In this document: positions 1 through 11,166 of the stretch, piece by piece
How positions within the stretch are numbered: the first letter of the stretch is position 1
Layout: each line of letters begins with the position of its first letter
Source: Isotricha intestinalis
Lineage: Eukaryota > Ciliophora > Litostomatea > Vestibuliferida > Isotrichidae
Assembly: GCA_023807065.1 (NCBI GenBank)
Contig: JAJJLU010003459.1
Coordinates: 62,001-126,000 of the forward strand
Direction of reading: 5' to 3'
Length of the DNA stretch: 64,000 bases
Program-made: the position numbers and the translations under genes
Notes under the pieces: model-generated
Seen by the model: the letters and a program-made list of their open reading frames with translations, nothing else
Told to the model about the DNA's origin: nothing
Databases searched by the model: none

Positions 1-133
1 TTTCTTTTGTTTTTGTTGTTATGTCATCATAACTTTTTTCTTTTTTAAGAGTTCTTTCTAAGAGATTAGGTTTTGTATAGTCAAATTTATCAGAATAAAA
101 ATTAGTCTGAATCAAAGAATGTCTTCCTCTCAT
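1..133 (-). CDS. N-terminal fragment of an unknown protein, runs off the window
   Basis: On the minus strand an ATG at 133-131 opens a frame of 44 codons that is still open at base 1. It begins MRGRHSLIQTNFYSDKF and continues with a mixed charged composition (Tyr-Asp-Tyr, Pro-Asn, Glu-Arg, Asp-Asp) and Cys-free lysine-rich stretches, unlike the poly-Lys/Asn/Ile output of neighbouring spacer DNA. The gene would be divergent from the large membrane protein starting at 462. No family can be recognised from this fragment. The support is only the open frame, its ATG and its composition. Confidence 0.5.
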   Translation of the reverse strand, partial: MRGRHSLIQTNFYSDKFDYTKPNLLERTLKKEKSYDDITTKTKE

Positions 134-461
134 TTGAAATATATTGAAAAAATAAAAAAAATATATAATATAATAAATAAATAAAGAATAAAAATATAAC
201 AAATAAAAAATCAAAAAATTAACAATCAATTAAAAAAAGAAAAGTAAAGAAAATAAAAAGAATAAAAATAAAAAAAATAAATAATAAATAATAAATGGGA
301 AGATAATGATTGGAATATTTTAAAGAGTGAGAATTCAATAGTTGGAGCAATAATATCGCTCTCCTAATTGTACTAAATATTGCAAAACCAATCTAGAAAA
401 AATAAATATTTTATATTTTATTTTTAATTTTTTTTATTATTTTTTTTATATATTTTTAATT
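134..461. other. Divergent intergenic region, AT-rich with one GC-richer island
   Basis: This spacer separates two divergently oriented starts and so should hold both promoters. Most of it is A-rich or T-rich tracts. One island at about 298-395 is clearly less AT-rich than its surroundings and can fold; it is listed separately. No promoter motif can be named from sequence alone. Confidence 0.5.
308..393 (+). ncRNA. Candidate structured RNA (about 86 nt)
   Basis: Bases 308-320 (GATTGG followed by AATATTT) can pair with 375-393 (AAATATT, a six-base bulge, then CCAATC), giving a 13-bp closing helix. Inside, the region 341-370 can form a second hairpin with GGAGC pairing to GCTC/CTCC around an A/T loop. 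The island is richer in G and C than the flanking DNA. I do not recognise a tRNA, snRNA or SRP RNA, and no tRNA B box is visible. The strand is uncertain, because an inverted repeat folds on either strand. It could also be a regulatory palindrome in a shared promoter. Confidence 0.3.
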
Positions 462-3400
462 ATGCTTTATTCTTATTTCAATACTATTATATTAGACCTT
501 TATTCTAGTTTTATAGCGCATTCTTTTAAAAATTTTTTTTTTTTTTATATTTCCTCAGTTTTAGAATTCTCAGATATTTTCGTTATATTAGATATTGTAT
601 TTAATTTTAAAAGAAATTTTGTAAATATATCATCTTATTTATATTTTATGTCACCAATTTTTTATTATGAATTTTTATTTAATAAATTTGTTAATAATAA
701 TGATATTAATGGAATATGTCGTTTATTAGATAAAGATTATTATCAAAAAGATCAAATTTATCTTATTATTAACAAATATTTCAAGGATAGTATTTATAAT
801 CAAAATTGTTATTATGCAAATTTTTTGAAAATTATTATAATAGTTATTTTATTCTCAACATTATTAATTCATTTAATAAACTTAAAAAATAGTGTTCTAA
901 AATTTATGAAATATTTTTTAACGTTGTTGATGTATTTTCTATTAAAAACAACTGTTTTAGTTAGTTTAGTGGTTTTTAACAAAAGGATTATTATTCAAAT
1001 GTCTGATTATTATGAAAATATAAATAAAGATTTTATTTATCATTTGGTATTTTCAATTTTATTTTTTATAATATACATATTTTTTATGAATTTATTAATA
1101 TTTGCATATTTTGAAAATAGTTACACGTATTTACATAACCAATATTTTTATATACAAGAAGTTATTATTCAAGAATTATCTTGTATGATTTTTGTTTTAA
1201 GATTAAACTCTCAAAAAATAATTATAATAAAGTTTATATGGATTTTAAATTTATTGAATTACTTTATTTTAAAAATTAGAGATATGGTTTTATTCAATGA
1301 TAATTCAAAAAAGTTTAAATTTTTTCAAATTACATTTTTACTTCTTATATCTTTTTTTCTAGAAAGAATTATCATATTACTTTTCATAAATTGGAAGAAT
1401 GATGAAAAAATATTTAAAATTTTAGAATTATGTGTTGTTTTAATTTTATATGTAATTCTAGTTTATTTTTTTTATGAAAAAAAAATTTCAATTCAATTAT
1501 ATGTTATTAATGACAATTTTAAAATTAAAAATAGTCTTTTTTTTTATGGAATTTCACAGATTTTTCAACCTATTCATCAATTTTTTGATATTAAATTTCG
1601 TCAAGGAAAAATCAGTGGTAAAGAAAGAGAATTTATAAATTTATATATTAATTATTTTAAGAATCATCTCTTTAAAAATGAAAAAGATTTCAATATTATT
1701 GGAAATTTAAAAGAACAATTAATTCCTCTTTTTTTAGGAAAAAATATTAAAAAAATATCTAAAAGTTCATCAATTACAATGGTTGAAGAAGATAATGAAC
1801 AAATAATATATAAAATATTATTATTTTTTTTAAAACATTTTAAAAAAAATATTGATGGTGATATTAGTAATGAATTTAATAGAAAAGTTTTAGAAAATCT
1901 TATTTTTTATAAAATTCATTTATTTTTTATTATGGATGATAAAACCTTTAGAGCTCAATATTATCTACAAAATTTTTTACATTCAAAAATAATAGTAGAA
2001 TGTCCATATGTTGCTAAATGTATATTAAAATCTATTAGAAATTTTTTATTATCTTTGGAAAAAAAAAGTGAAGATAATTCAATGATTTATATAATAATCC
2101 TTCAAGAATTAAATAATCAATATTTTCAAATTTTAAGAAATTTTAAAGAAATTTTAAAAAATTTATCAGAATCAAAGTTTAATTTGTTTAAACTTATTGA
2201 TCAAAAAAGTTCAGATATAAAAGCTTCACTTGAAAAAATAATCGAAATAAACAAACATGCTGATGATGAATATAAATTAAGAAATCAATCTGAATTTGAT
2301 AAATTTCAATTAATTGAAGAAATAATATTCAATGAAAATACAGGAAAAAATTATGATTTTTTTGATTCTAATAGTTTAGACAGTGTTGTAGACAAAAATG
2401 ATTCGTTTTTAATATTATTTGAAAGTAATGAATTAATAATAAAAAAAGCACCTTTTCCATTTTATGAATATACAAAGAAAAAAACAAATAAATTACAAGA
2501 TAAAAAATTTGATATTATCTTTCCACATCAAATTGCACATACTCAAATAAAAATAATCAAAAAACATTTATTAAAAGATAGACATTATACAATTATAACT
2601 GTAATTGAAGATATAAATGGTTATATTGTTGGTTGTAAATTACATTTTTCAATTTTACCTACTTTTCAAGGTTTAATCTATATTACTTGTAAAATTGATA
2701 CTTTACCAGATTATGAAATTGATAATTATGCTTTATTCACAAAAGATAATTATGCTATTAAATTCGGAATTTTGTTCAAAGATTATTTTGGATTTAATAA
2801 TGAAAATTCATTTATTCCTTTATTACATTTATTCGGAATTAAAAATTATTCATTTGATAACTTTGAAAATGAAAAAGAAAAGGAATATAATATAAATTTA
2901 AATAAAGTGTATAGAACAATTAAAAAAAATTTTGAAAAATATAATTCAAATTATGAAACAGATTTAACAAAATTAAAGAAAATATTAAAGGAAAACAAAA
3001 CATTTAATTTACAGATAATTAAAAAAAATAAATTTAAAGAAGGAAATCAAGATTATTATTTACTTCAATTTAATATAATAGATATAATAAAAATGAAAAA
3101 GCAAAAAAAGAGAGCAACATTAGAAAAAGAAGAACCAGGAAATTTATATGCTCCATCAATAAGAGACACTGCTTCAGTAGCAAGTGCAATTTCAACAAGA
3201 ATGCATAAAGAAAATGTTTGGAATATTTCAACTCAAGCTAAAAAAACAGAAAAAACAGAAAATAATATTTTTTCAACAATTAGTTTTGGATATAGTATTT
3301 TTTTAATTGGATTTGCTATTTTTATTTGTATTTATACTAAAATAAATTCAAATAAATTTAAAAAGGATTATACTAATATTTCCATTTTTCGAAAAAATAA

Positions 3401-5111
3401 TATTGACTTTGTTTGGGGACAATATAGTTTATCTAATATGATTACTAAAAAAACTAATGGAGATCCATTTGAAGATTTATTTATTAATTTATCTAAAGAA
3501 ATTCCTAATTTTCAAATGGATTTTTTTAACTTTTATTTGGAAATTTTTCAAAATTCTTCAACTAGTTTCTTTAACCATCAAAGTCAATTCAAAAAACAAT
3601 TCGGAAAAATTTCAAAAAGTCATAAACTTTATAAAGTTCTATACCAAACATTTAAAAGTTATAATAAGGAAAATGGAGAACAAACTTTAAATTATTTTAA
3701 TTCTTTTGATGTTATTTTTACTAATTATTATACAATTTCACAAGGTATAAATGAAGTCATGAGATTTCCAAATATAAATTTTCAACAAATTCCTCAATAT
3801 ATTGATAATATCACAGAACCAAATAAAACTTGCTTAGAAATTTTATATAATTATCCTTCTTATTTTGAAATGATTGAAAGAGTCATTTTTCAAGGAAAAG
3901 AATATTTTAATTCCTCTTTCAAAAATTTTAAATTTATCATTTATTTATTTTTTATTTTATTTCTTGGGGTGAATTTATTTGGAATAATAATTATCCTTTT
4001 ATCTATAAATTTATCTACAAAAATTTTAAATAGAATTACAAAGAGTATTTTATCTATAACTCATAACCAATTAAAAAGTTTAAAGAAGAAATTAAAATAT
4101 GGTAAATTATTAATATTAAATGAAAGAAAAGCATCAACAATAATAGATGAATTAAAAAGAGCTTATGCATATAATAAAGCAAAAAAGAAAAAACAATTAG
4201 AAGCAACATTTATTGACTCAAATCCTGATAAAATATTAGAAGAAGATAACAATGATTATATTCCAGTAGTTAATTTAAATCAAAAAGATAAAACATATTA
4301 TTATCATATTTTCATTATATCAATTGAAAATTTATTTTTTTCATTATTATTATATGGGATTTTAATGGTAGTAGCATTTCCAATAATGAAAAAGCATTTC
4401 AAAAAAATATCAACTCAAATACATTTATCAGAATATATTGATGATTTAAATATATTTTTAGTTCATTATTTAATAAAATCAAAAATTTCAATTTTATTTA
4501 ATTCAACAGAAGGAATGGATGAATTAATAAAAAATAACTCAGTAAGAATATATAAAAATTATTCTGCATTTGCAACAATTGTAAAAAAAAAAGAAGATTA
4601 TTCTTCTTTGATTTCAAAAGCAGGAAATAAAGGAGCTTGTGAATTTATTTTATCACATATACAAAATTCTATTTATTATGATTCTGTTATTAAAATTTGT
4701 AAACATGATTCTTTTTTTGAAGCTAGATATTCAGTTAAATTAAGTGGATTTTTAAGTAAAATTAGAAATATTTTTTTAGCATTCAAAAATGATAGAATAA
4801 GAAGTGATTTTAATGTTATTTATTATGCTGGTTATCCTTTACAATCTGCAAATTTATTTGAATATATTTTCTATATGACTTTTTTAGGAAATTTTGAAGA
4901 TGATTATATTATACCAGATTTAGAAAATATGATTAATGGACTTACTAATTTTATTTTAATTATTTTTATTATAATGATAATCTTTCAAATTTTCAATTAT
5001 ATTCAAGGTTCTTATATTATTTTAGATAGATTTGTTCAAACTATTGAAGTTTATAATGTCATTGGAAAATTTTTTGAAACAAAAGAAAAAAATGAAATAA
5101 ATAAAAAATAA
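462..5111 (+). CDS. Large multi-pass membrane protein, TmcB-like with degenerate PAS region
   Basis: This 1549-residue protein has the layout of the large ciliate TmcB/TmcC-like membrane proteins. A block of about eight hydrophobic segments lies in residues 1-340. A long soluble region (about 360-930) follows, with a conserved-looking helical part and a PAS-like segment near 640-770. Four more membrane segments lie near 940-960, 1160-1185, 1280-1305 and 1496-1516. The PAS part is poorly conserved compared with the next gene, keeping only a pattern such as 'DIIFPHQIAHTQ'. It probably acts in a cell-surface or endomembrane sensory complex, but the biochemical role of the family is not established. 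It lies 179 bp upstream of a paralogous gene in the same orientation, which suggests tandem duplication. The start is the first ATG after a long T-rich leader. The name is a family resemblance only. Confidence 0.6.
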   Translation: MLYSYFNTIILDLYSSFIAHSFKNFFFFYISSVLEFSDIFVILDIVFNFKRNFVNISSYLYFMSPIFYYEFLFNKFVNNNDINGICRLLDKDYYQKDQIYLIINKYFKDSIYNQNCYYANFLKIIIIVILFSTLLIHLINLKNSVLKFMKYFLTLLMYFLLKTTVLVSLVVFNKRIIIQMSDYYENINKDFIYHLVFSILFFIIYIFFMNLLIFAYFENSYTYLHNQYFYIQEVIIQELSCMIFVLRLNSQKIIIIKFIWILNLLNYFILKIRDMVLFNDNSKKFKFFQITFLLLISFFLERIIILLFINWKNDEKIFKILELCVVLILYVILVYFFYEKKISIQLYVINDNFKIKNSLFFYGISQIFQPIHQFFDIKFRQGKISGKEREFINLYINYFKNHLFKNEKDFNIIGNLKEQLIPLFLGKNIKKISKSSSITMVEEDNEQIIYKILLFFLKHFKKNIDGDISNEFNRKVLENLIFYKIHLFFIMDDKTFRAQYYLQNFLHSKIIVECPYVAKCILKSIRNFLLSLEKKSEDNSMIYIIILQELNNQYFQILRNFKEILKNLSESKFNLFKLIDQKSSDIKASLEKIIEINKHADDEYKLRNQSEFDKFQLIEEIIFNENTGKNYDFFDSNSLDSVVDKNDSFLILFESNELIIKKAPFPFYEYTKKKTNKLQDKKFDIIFPHQIAHTQIKIIKKHLLKDRHYTIITVIEDINGYIVGCKLHFSILPTFQGLIYITCKIDTLPDYEIDNYALFTKDNYAIKFGILFKDYFGFNNENSFIPLLHLFGIKNYSFDNFENEKEKEYNINLNKVYRTIKKNFEKYNSNYETDLTKLKKILKENKTFNLQIIKKNKFKEGNQDYYLLQFNIIDIIKMKKQKKRATLEKEEPGNLYAPSIRDTASVASAISTRMHKENVWNISTQAKKTEKTENNIFSTISFGYSIFLIGFAIFICIYTKINSNKFKKDYTNISIFRKNNIDFVWGQYSLSNMITKKTNGDPFEDLFINLSKEIPNFQMDFFNFYLEIFQNSSTSFFNHQSQFKKQFGKISKSHKLYKVLYQTFKSYNKENGEQTLNYFNSFDVIFTNYYTISQGINEVMRFPNINFQQIPQYIDNITEPNKTCLEILYNYPSYFEMIERVIFQGKEYFNSSFKNFKFIIYLFFILFLGVNLFGIIIILLSINLSTKILNRITKSILSITHNQLKSLKKKLKYGKLLILNERKASTIIDELKRAYAYNKAKKKKQLEATFIDSNPDKILEEDNNDYIPVVNLNQKDKTYYYHIFIISIENLFFSLLLYGILMVVAFPIMKKHFKKISTQIHLSEYIDDLNIFLVHYLIKSKISILFNSTEGMDELIKNNSVRIYKNYSAFATIVKKKEDYSSLISKAGNKGACEFILSHIQNSIYYDSVIKICKHDSFFEARYSVKLSGFLSKIRNIFLAFKNDRIRSDFNVIYYAGYPLQSANLFEYIFYMTFLGNFEDDYIIPDLENMINGLTNFILIIFIIMIIFQIFNYIQGSYIILDRFVQTIEVYNVIGKFFETKEKNEINKK

Positions 5112-5290
5112 ATAATTGTATTATATTTTTGATATAGATGTATCCTAATTTTTAATATAAACTTTTAAAGTAATTTCATAGTATCTTATTTTGTAAAATT
5201 TTTATTATAGTTCAAATATTATATTTATTTAATTATTTAATTTTTTTTTAATAAATAAAATGAAATTCAATCAAATTTTTTAAACAAAAA

Positions 5291-8200
5291 ATGATAGAAC
5301 CAAAATTAATAGATTGGGTTGAATTAGGAGATTCAATGCAAAAAATGTATATATATACTAATTCATATCTGATAAAATATTTTTCATTTTTTCGAATAAT
5401 GTTGAAATATAAACAAGATAAACTTTTATTATTGTTTTTTTTAAAAATATATTTTTATTTTCAATTTATGATGATTCCTGTAATTCAAATACCAGATGAA
5501 GAAATTAAATATGATACATTACTTGAATTTTTAATATCAATAAAAAAAATAATATTTATACAAGATATAATTGACTCAAAAAAATCATTTTTAATTTTAA
5601 TAAATATTGTTTTTACATATTGTTTATTTTTGATTGTACTTCTTATTTATTTAATGTTAAATACTAAAAATCCAAAAATTCGACAAGCTCCAATGAAATT
5701 CTTAAATTTATTAAATTTATTCCTAATAAATGCTTTTTTGTGTCCATTAATTAATATATTAATGTTAACTACAAAATGTGAAAATTCTAAACATATTTAT
5801 TTAAATGTCAAGTGTTATTCAAATTCATTTCATTTAATAATTGTTATTGTTTCAATGTTGTTTCTATTTTTTATTGTAATTTATTCAATTATATTATCAA
5901 TTTATTATTATGAAATTGGAGGAATAAAAGGAGTGAATTCTAGAACTAGAATTAATTCAAATTATGAATTATATACAAATTTTTATGGAATAATTTCTTT
6001 TTTTATAGGTTATTTTCTTCAATATTATTCAAAAGGCTCAAAATTGTTATTTAGGATTGGAAATAGAATATATATTTTTCTTTGTTCTTTTATTCTTGCA
6101 ACTTATTCTTACAATAGAGTTTTATATTATAATGTGAAAGTAAATAATTTAAATATTTATTGTTGGTCTCTTATTTCATGGTATTCATTTAGTTTAATTT
6201 TAAAAAGGATATTAAAAATTACAAATTGTATTTTATTAGTTTTAATAGGATGGTTAATCAATTCAATAATAATATTTATGTTAACTTTATCAAAACAAGA
6301 ATATTATTTAACTGAATTTAATATTCTTGAAGCAAAAAATTTAAAAGATATTGAAATGTTCACAAGTAATTTATTAAATATTTCAATGGATACTTCAATT
6401 AAATCTAAAACTTTATTAATAGGATTAATAAAAACTTTACATGATTATTTCGACAATAATCCAGAGTTATATGATAAATACAAAAAATTTAGAACTAATC
6501 AAACTCTTATATCTAAATACGGAGGACCTGGAGTTTTATTATTTGATGTTTATAATGTTATTTATGTGATATATGATTATTATCTTGAAAAAACAGAACT
6601 TAAAAATAATATTTTATTAGTTTTTTCATATTTTTTAGCAAATAAATTAAAAAATATGACTTATGCTCTTTCACTCTGTTCAAAAATGAAATTCAGTAAC
6701 CATAAATTATTATATTTAAAGTTTTTATTAATTGAAGATTTAATGGAATATTTCGTTTTAAAATTAACTAAAAAAGCTTATATTAAAGATACATTAAAAA
6801 ATATTGAAATTGGAAGTGTAATAATTTATAATACATATCTTGATAAATTAAAACTTAAAATTTATGATGCAGCTTGTAATCAAATTGATTATTTTGAAAT
6901 ATTAAGAAATAATACAAATTCTCAAAAAAGTGCTTCAAATTTTTTGAGGTTAGGAAATTCCATATTAAATTTAAGAAAAGAAATTTTAGATATTTGGAAC
7001 AAAATAATTGATTTGAATCCATTTTCAGATGAACCAGAAAGAGATTATATGTTATATTTAGAAACAATAATTCAAGATGAAAGTTTATCACAAAAAGAGA
7101 AAAAAAGATATAATATGATAAAATCTTCAAAATTAAGTGAAAAAAATAATATTTATCACTCATTATTTTTAAAAGAAATTTCATCAATAATATTAATTGA
7201 TGGAAATAATCATTATAAAATAGTTTATACAACTTCAAATTTTCCAATATTATTTAATTATTCTCCAAAAGAAGTTTTAAATTTTTCAATTCATGATTTA
7301 ATTCCTCCTTGTGTAGCACAATTTCATAAAGATTTAATAGAAGATTCAATTAAATATTCAAACTTAACTCATTTATTTAATAAAAAATCATTAAATTTCC
7401 TTTTAAAATCTAAATCAAATGGAATATATTTAGCAAATATATACATTAAAAGTATACCAAATTTATCCTATGGATTAATTTTTATAGGTTTAATAGAAAG
7501 ATTAAAATCAAATCAATTTTTGATTGTTTTAGATGAAGATTTTAAAATAAATTGTATGAGTGATCCTTTATCTTTAGTTCCAAATGGTTCTTCAGCAACA
7601 GATGCAAATACTTATGGTTTAACTCCAAATTTAATAGGTCATCATATTGGTTTAATAATTCCTGAAATTTTAAAATATATAAAATTTTCTGATAGTAAAT
7701 TTAATTTCAGTAAAAATGATATTGACATTAAAAGCTTTCTTTTTAGTAATATATATAATTTCAGTGAAGATGAACATACTATTGATTTAATATTAGAAAA
7801 AATTAAAGAGTATGGACATTTAAATTTTGAAGATAATAATAATAATAATAATAATGCACAAACTACGCAATTAATTAGAAAAATAAATACTTCAACAAAA
7901 TTAAGAATTGATTTAAATATTTTAGAATATAATCATTTATTTTCCAATTTGAAACAAAAATTTACAGATAAAACATTTTCAATTTTTTATAGAATTATAA
8001 CTAAGACGTTTTTGAATGGAAAATATTCATATTATAGAATATATATATCAAATGATTTATTAGGAACAAATGATAATCAAGATGAAAAATCAGGGAAAGA
8101 AATTGAAAACTCAATGACAATAAATAATACTGGTTTTATAAGTGGAATAGTTACTGAAACTGTTTTATTGAATGTTCCTCAAAGTATTTTAAAAAAAGAA

Positions 8201-10441
8201 AGAGGAATAAAATTAAAAAATTATGAAGAAGAAAAAATTATTTATAATAAAGCAGATGAAGAAAAAAAAGAAAAAGAAAAAAATAAAGAAAAACAAACAA
8301 ATATGATAAATAATATTAATAATATTATAAATTATAATAGTTATCATTTACAAAATAAAGAAAATGTAAATAATAATGAAGAAGATATTCAAGAACCAAT
8401 TTCTCAAAATTCTACATTAACAAAATCTTCAATTGATAGTGCAAGTTTTAATAAATTAAAAAGTAGAATTTTAGATAAAAATGAATCTTTCCATATAACA
8501 TATTTAAGAATTCTATCAATGTTTTTTCTAGTAATATCAATAATATTAATTTATTTCAATAACAATTCAATAAATAAAACATTAAAAGATTTATCAGAAT
8601 TTTTAGAGGAAAATTATTTTTTCAACTACACCAAAATAATAGTTACAAATATATATATAAATGCAATAAATTCTAAATTTATAAGATTAGGAAAAATAAA
8701 AGATCCAATTAAAATAGATATGACATCATCAATATTATCAAATTCAATAGATAAATTAAGTGAAAAAATAGGGAAAGTAGCATATTTTGAAAATGAATAT
8801 GAAAAAATTTTAAGTGAAGTAAAATTAATGAATTTATATATTTATGATTTAGATACAATATCTGAAGTTTCTCTTGATGGAGGAAATTTATTAAGTATAA
8901 TTTTATCTAATGGAATTAGATTAAGAGCTAATTTTGAAAAATATTGTTATAATGATGCAAGTGGTACTTTTGAAGTTTATTGTAGAAATGTTATTAATTG
9001 TACTCATTATTATATTAATAATAAAGATATTGAAGGACTTGATATTAATACTAAAATTCAAATTGCAAAATCAAAAAAATTTCAAACGAATTTAATTTAT
9101 TTAATTATTAATCTTGTTATTTTTGTCATTATTTTTTCTATTTTTATTTGGTTAGTTAATAAATTATATGAAATAGAAAAAAATTTTTTGAAAAAATTAA
9201 TTATGTTTAGGACAAATAGTTTTGAACTTTATTTACAATATTTAGATGAATTAAAAAAAAAATTAAAAAAAATTTCCGATGAAGATAAAAGTGATGATGA
9301 ACAAAATGAATCAAATGAAAATAATAATAATGAAGATAAAGATGAGAAAAGTTTTAGTCCAGTATCAAAATATATCAAAAAAACAAATGAGAAAAAAAAG
9401 AAAGAAATAGTTCTTAAGAGAAAAGAGAAAGGAAAAGTTACAAAAATGCAACAACAAAAAAGAGAAAAAATAGAAATAATGGGAAAATATTTTATTTTAT
9501 ATAATATATTATTTTGTTTTAAAGTTTGTGGAACAGTTTTTTTATTGATGACAAATTATTTAATTATATATATTTTTTATACAAAAAGTAGAGAAGGATT
9601 ATTTCAATTAGATAATTTAATGAATGATATGATTGGAATTTATAAAGATAATTATATAATTTATTCATATTTTAAAGAAGAAATTTTATCTTATGAAAAT
9701 TATGAAATAAAGAAAGAAGAATATATAAAACAATTAGAAAATGAAGAAATTAATAATATAATAATAAATAATATAATGTATTCAAAATCTAATATTAAAG
9801 AATTAAATGATTCTCATTATTTATTTGATATTGATCATTTATCACAATCAAAAATAAGAACTTTTGGGAATTCATTAATGAATTTAAAATCTAAAAAAGT
9901 AAAAAAATCATCATATAATAAATTAAAAATTATATATACTGAAGATTTTTGTTCTAATTTATTTTCTGATAATGAAACAACTTTAATTTTTTGTAATACT
10001 TTTTGGTCTTCAATTTTAACACAAGGATTAGAACAAACAACAACTCAATTACAATTAGATTTATTAAATCTTTTAAATACTTTTATTCAAACAAATAATA
10101 AAAAAATAAATATTATGAAATCTATAAATGACGAAATATTTTCTATAGAAGTTTATATTACTTTTTATTTTATGTCTGGTTTTGAAAAAACAATGGAAAT
10201 TTTTGAAGAAATTAGAAAAGAATATATTAAAGATTTAACCACTAAAATTGATATTTTTTTTGCTATTTATTTTATTGTTACTGTTTCTCTCTTTATTCCT
10301 TTATATATTACTATTTATTTTGCTAAAGAAAATTTCAATTCTTTTTTAAATTTTATTGGAATTTTACCTATTCAATATTTATCTGAAGATGAAAAATTTT
10401 ATCGGGAAACTCTTAAATTAGAAGGAGAAATTTTTTATTGA
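5291..10441 (+). CDS. Large multi-pass membrane protein with PAS domain, TmcB-like
   Basis: The product has 1716 residues, with an N-terminal membrane block (about eight segments, 47-335), a cytosolic helical region and PAS domains. The first PAS (about 625-740) has the family pattern: 'TSNFPILFNYSPKEV' then 'HDLIPPCVAQFHKDLIEDS', matching the usual 'N..lFGY....G..i..LMP..ya..Hd'. A second PAS-like segment follows (about 742-830). An Asn run sits near 848-854. Further membrane segments lie near 1070-1095, 1267-1293, 1400-1432 and 1653-1677, with a lysine-rich charged linker at 1310-1395. Such proteins are numerous in ciliates and are presumed sensory, but their ligand and output are unknown. 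The frame ends in TGA, showing that TGA terminates here. It is the second member of a tandem pair with the gene at 462-5111. Confidence 0.75.
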   Translation: MIEPKLIDWVELGDSMQKMYIYTNSYLIKYFSFFRIMLKYKQDKLLLLFFLKIYFYFQFMMIPVIQIPDEEIKYDTLLEFLISIKKIIFIQDIIDSKKSFLILINIVFTYCLFLIVLLIYLMLNTKNPKIRQAPMKFLNLLNLFLINAFLCPLINILMLTTKCENSKHIYLNVKCYSNSFHLIIVIVSMLFLFFIVIYSIILSIYYYEIGGIKGVNSRTRINSNYELYTNFYGIISFFIGYFLQYYSKGSKLLFRIGNRIYIFLCSFILATYSYNRVLYYNVKVNNLNIYCWSLISWYSFSLILKRILKITNCILLVLIGWLINSIIIFMLTLSKQEYYLTEFNILEAKNLKDIEMFTSNLLNISMDTSIKSKTLLIGLIKTLHDYFDNNPELYDKYKKFRTNQTLISKYGGPGVLLFDVYNVIYVIYDYYLEKTELKNNILLVFSYFLANKLKNMTYALSLCSKMKFSNHKLLYLKFLLIEDLMEYFVLKLTKKAYIKDTLKNIEIGSVIIYNTYLDKLKLKIYDAACNQIDYFEILRNNTNSQKSASNFLRLGNSILNLRKEILDIWNKIIDLNPFSDEPERDYMLYLETIIQDESLSQKEKKRYNMIKSSKLSEKNNIYHSLFLKEISSIILIDGNNHYKIVYTTSNFPILFNYSPKEVLNFSIHDLIPPCVAQFHKDLIEDSIKYSNLTHLFNKKSLNFLLKSKSNGIYLANIYIKSIPNLSYGLIFIGLIERLKSNQFLIVLDEDFKINCMSDPLSLVPNGSSATDANTYGLTPNLIGHHIGLIIPEILKYIKFSDSKFNFSKNDIDIKSFLFSNIYNFSEDEHTIDLILEKIKEYGHLNFEDNNNNNNNAQTTQLIRKINTSTKLRIDLNILEYNHLFSNLKQKFTDKTFSIFYRIITKTFLNGKYSYYRIYISNDLLGTNDNQDEKSGKEIENSMTINNTGFISGIVTETVLLNVPQSILKKERGIKLKNYEEEKIIYNKADEEKKEKEKNKEKQTNMINNINNIINYNSYHLQNKENVNNNEEDIQEPISQNSTLTKSSIDSASFNKLKSRILDKNESFHITYLRILSMFFLVISIILIYFNNNSINKTLKDLSEFLEENYFFNYTKIIVTNIYINAINSKFIRLGKIKDPIKIDMTSSILSNSIDKLSEKIGKVAYFENEYEKILSEVKLMNLYIYDLDTISEVSLDGGNLLSIILSNGIRLRANFEKYCYNDASGTFEVYCRNVINCTHYYINNKDIEGLDINTKIQIAKSKKFQTNLIYLIINLVIFVIIFSIFIWLVNKLYEIEKNFLKKLIMFRTNSFELYLQYLDELKKKLKKISDEDKSDDEQNESNENNNNEDKDEKSFSPVSKYIKKTNEKKKKEIVLKRKEKGKVTKMQQQKREKIEIMGKYFILYNILFCFKVCGTVFLLMTNYLIIYIFYTKSREGLFQLDNLMNDMIGIYKDNYIIYSYFKEEILSYENYEIKKEEYIKQLENEEINNIIINNIMYSKSNIKELNDSHYLFDIDHLSQSKIRTFGNSLMNLKSKKVKKSSYNKLKIIYTEDFCSNLFSDNETTLIFCNTFWSSILTQGLEQTTTQLQLDLLNLLNTFIQTNNKKINIMKSINDEIFSIEVYITFYFMSGFEKTMEIFEEIRKEYIKDLTTKIDIFFAIYFIVTVSLFIPLYITIYFAKENFNSFLNFIGILPIQYLSEDEKFYRETLKLEGEIFY

Positions 10442-11166
10442 GAAATTTAATTTTTATTAAAATTAGTTTTTCATTATTATTCAGAAATTAATTAATGAGA
10501 TAATAGTCTATATATTTAATTTTTATTCTTATAAAAAAGTATAACATATTTTTAAACTTATAAAAAATGTAATTAAAAATTTTTTTTCTTTTTTAATTGT
10601 TTATTTTAATTTTAATCCTTTACAATTTTTTGATGAGTTATAGATATATAATAATCAATATCAATAAATATTTTTCATTAATTTTTGAGTTTAACATTTA
10701 TAAATTAGAAAAATAGGAATTTTTTATCTGAAACAGAATAAATTTTAATAATTTTGATTCTATATTATTAATGCTATTTATACTATTTATAGTCTATTTA
10801 TAAAAAAAATTAGTATTTTTTTCTTGTCTCTTCATATATTTTGATATAATTACAGTTTAAATATTTAAAATCTTTGATGTTTCTGTATAAATGTTTTATA
10901 TTGTTTCATTAAATTTCATTTATTTTTTTATTTTTCAATTTTGAATTTTTTTGAATTTTCTTGTAAAGTTTCATTATATCAAAAAAAAGAGTAGAAATTC
11001 AATTATCTAATTTTTCACTTTTTCATTATTTTTATTTAGTAAATTTGAAGAGCAATCATTATATATATGTTTATTTGTTCTATTATTTTCTCTTTCATTA
11101 AATTTATTTCAATTTTCATTTTTGATATTTAAAAATTATAATTTTAAACAATTTAAAGAAAGAATA
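10442..11166. other. Spacer of about 725 bp, mostly non-coding
   Basis: This is T-rich sequence between two plus-strand genes, presumably 3' flank then promoter. On the minus strand around 10790-10990 there is a weakly protein-like frame (for example KQYKTFIQKHQRF) broken by TAA and TGA stops. It may be a relic or chance. Nothing else is recognisable. Confidence 0.4.

Noticed and set aside
2695..2895. Plus-strand 66-codon frame inside the first large gene
   Set aside because: It lies in another frame of a clearly coding gene and has only hydrophobic, low-complexity content.
6855..7247. Minus-strand 130-codon frame
   Set aside because: It is antisense to the PAS region of the large membrane protein; the composition (Phe, Leu, Tyr) is what antisense AT-rich coding DNA produces.
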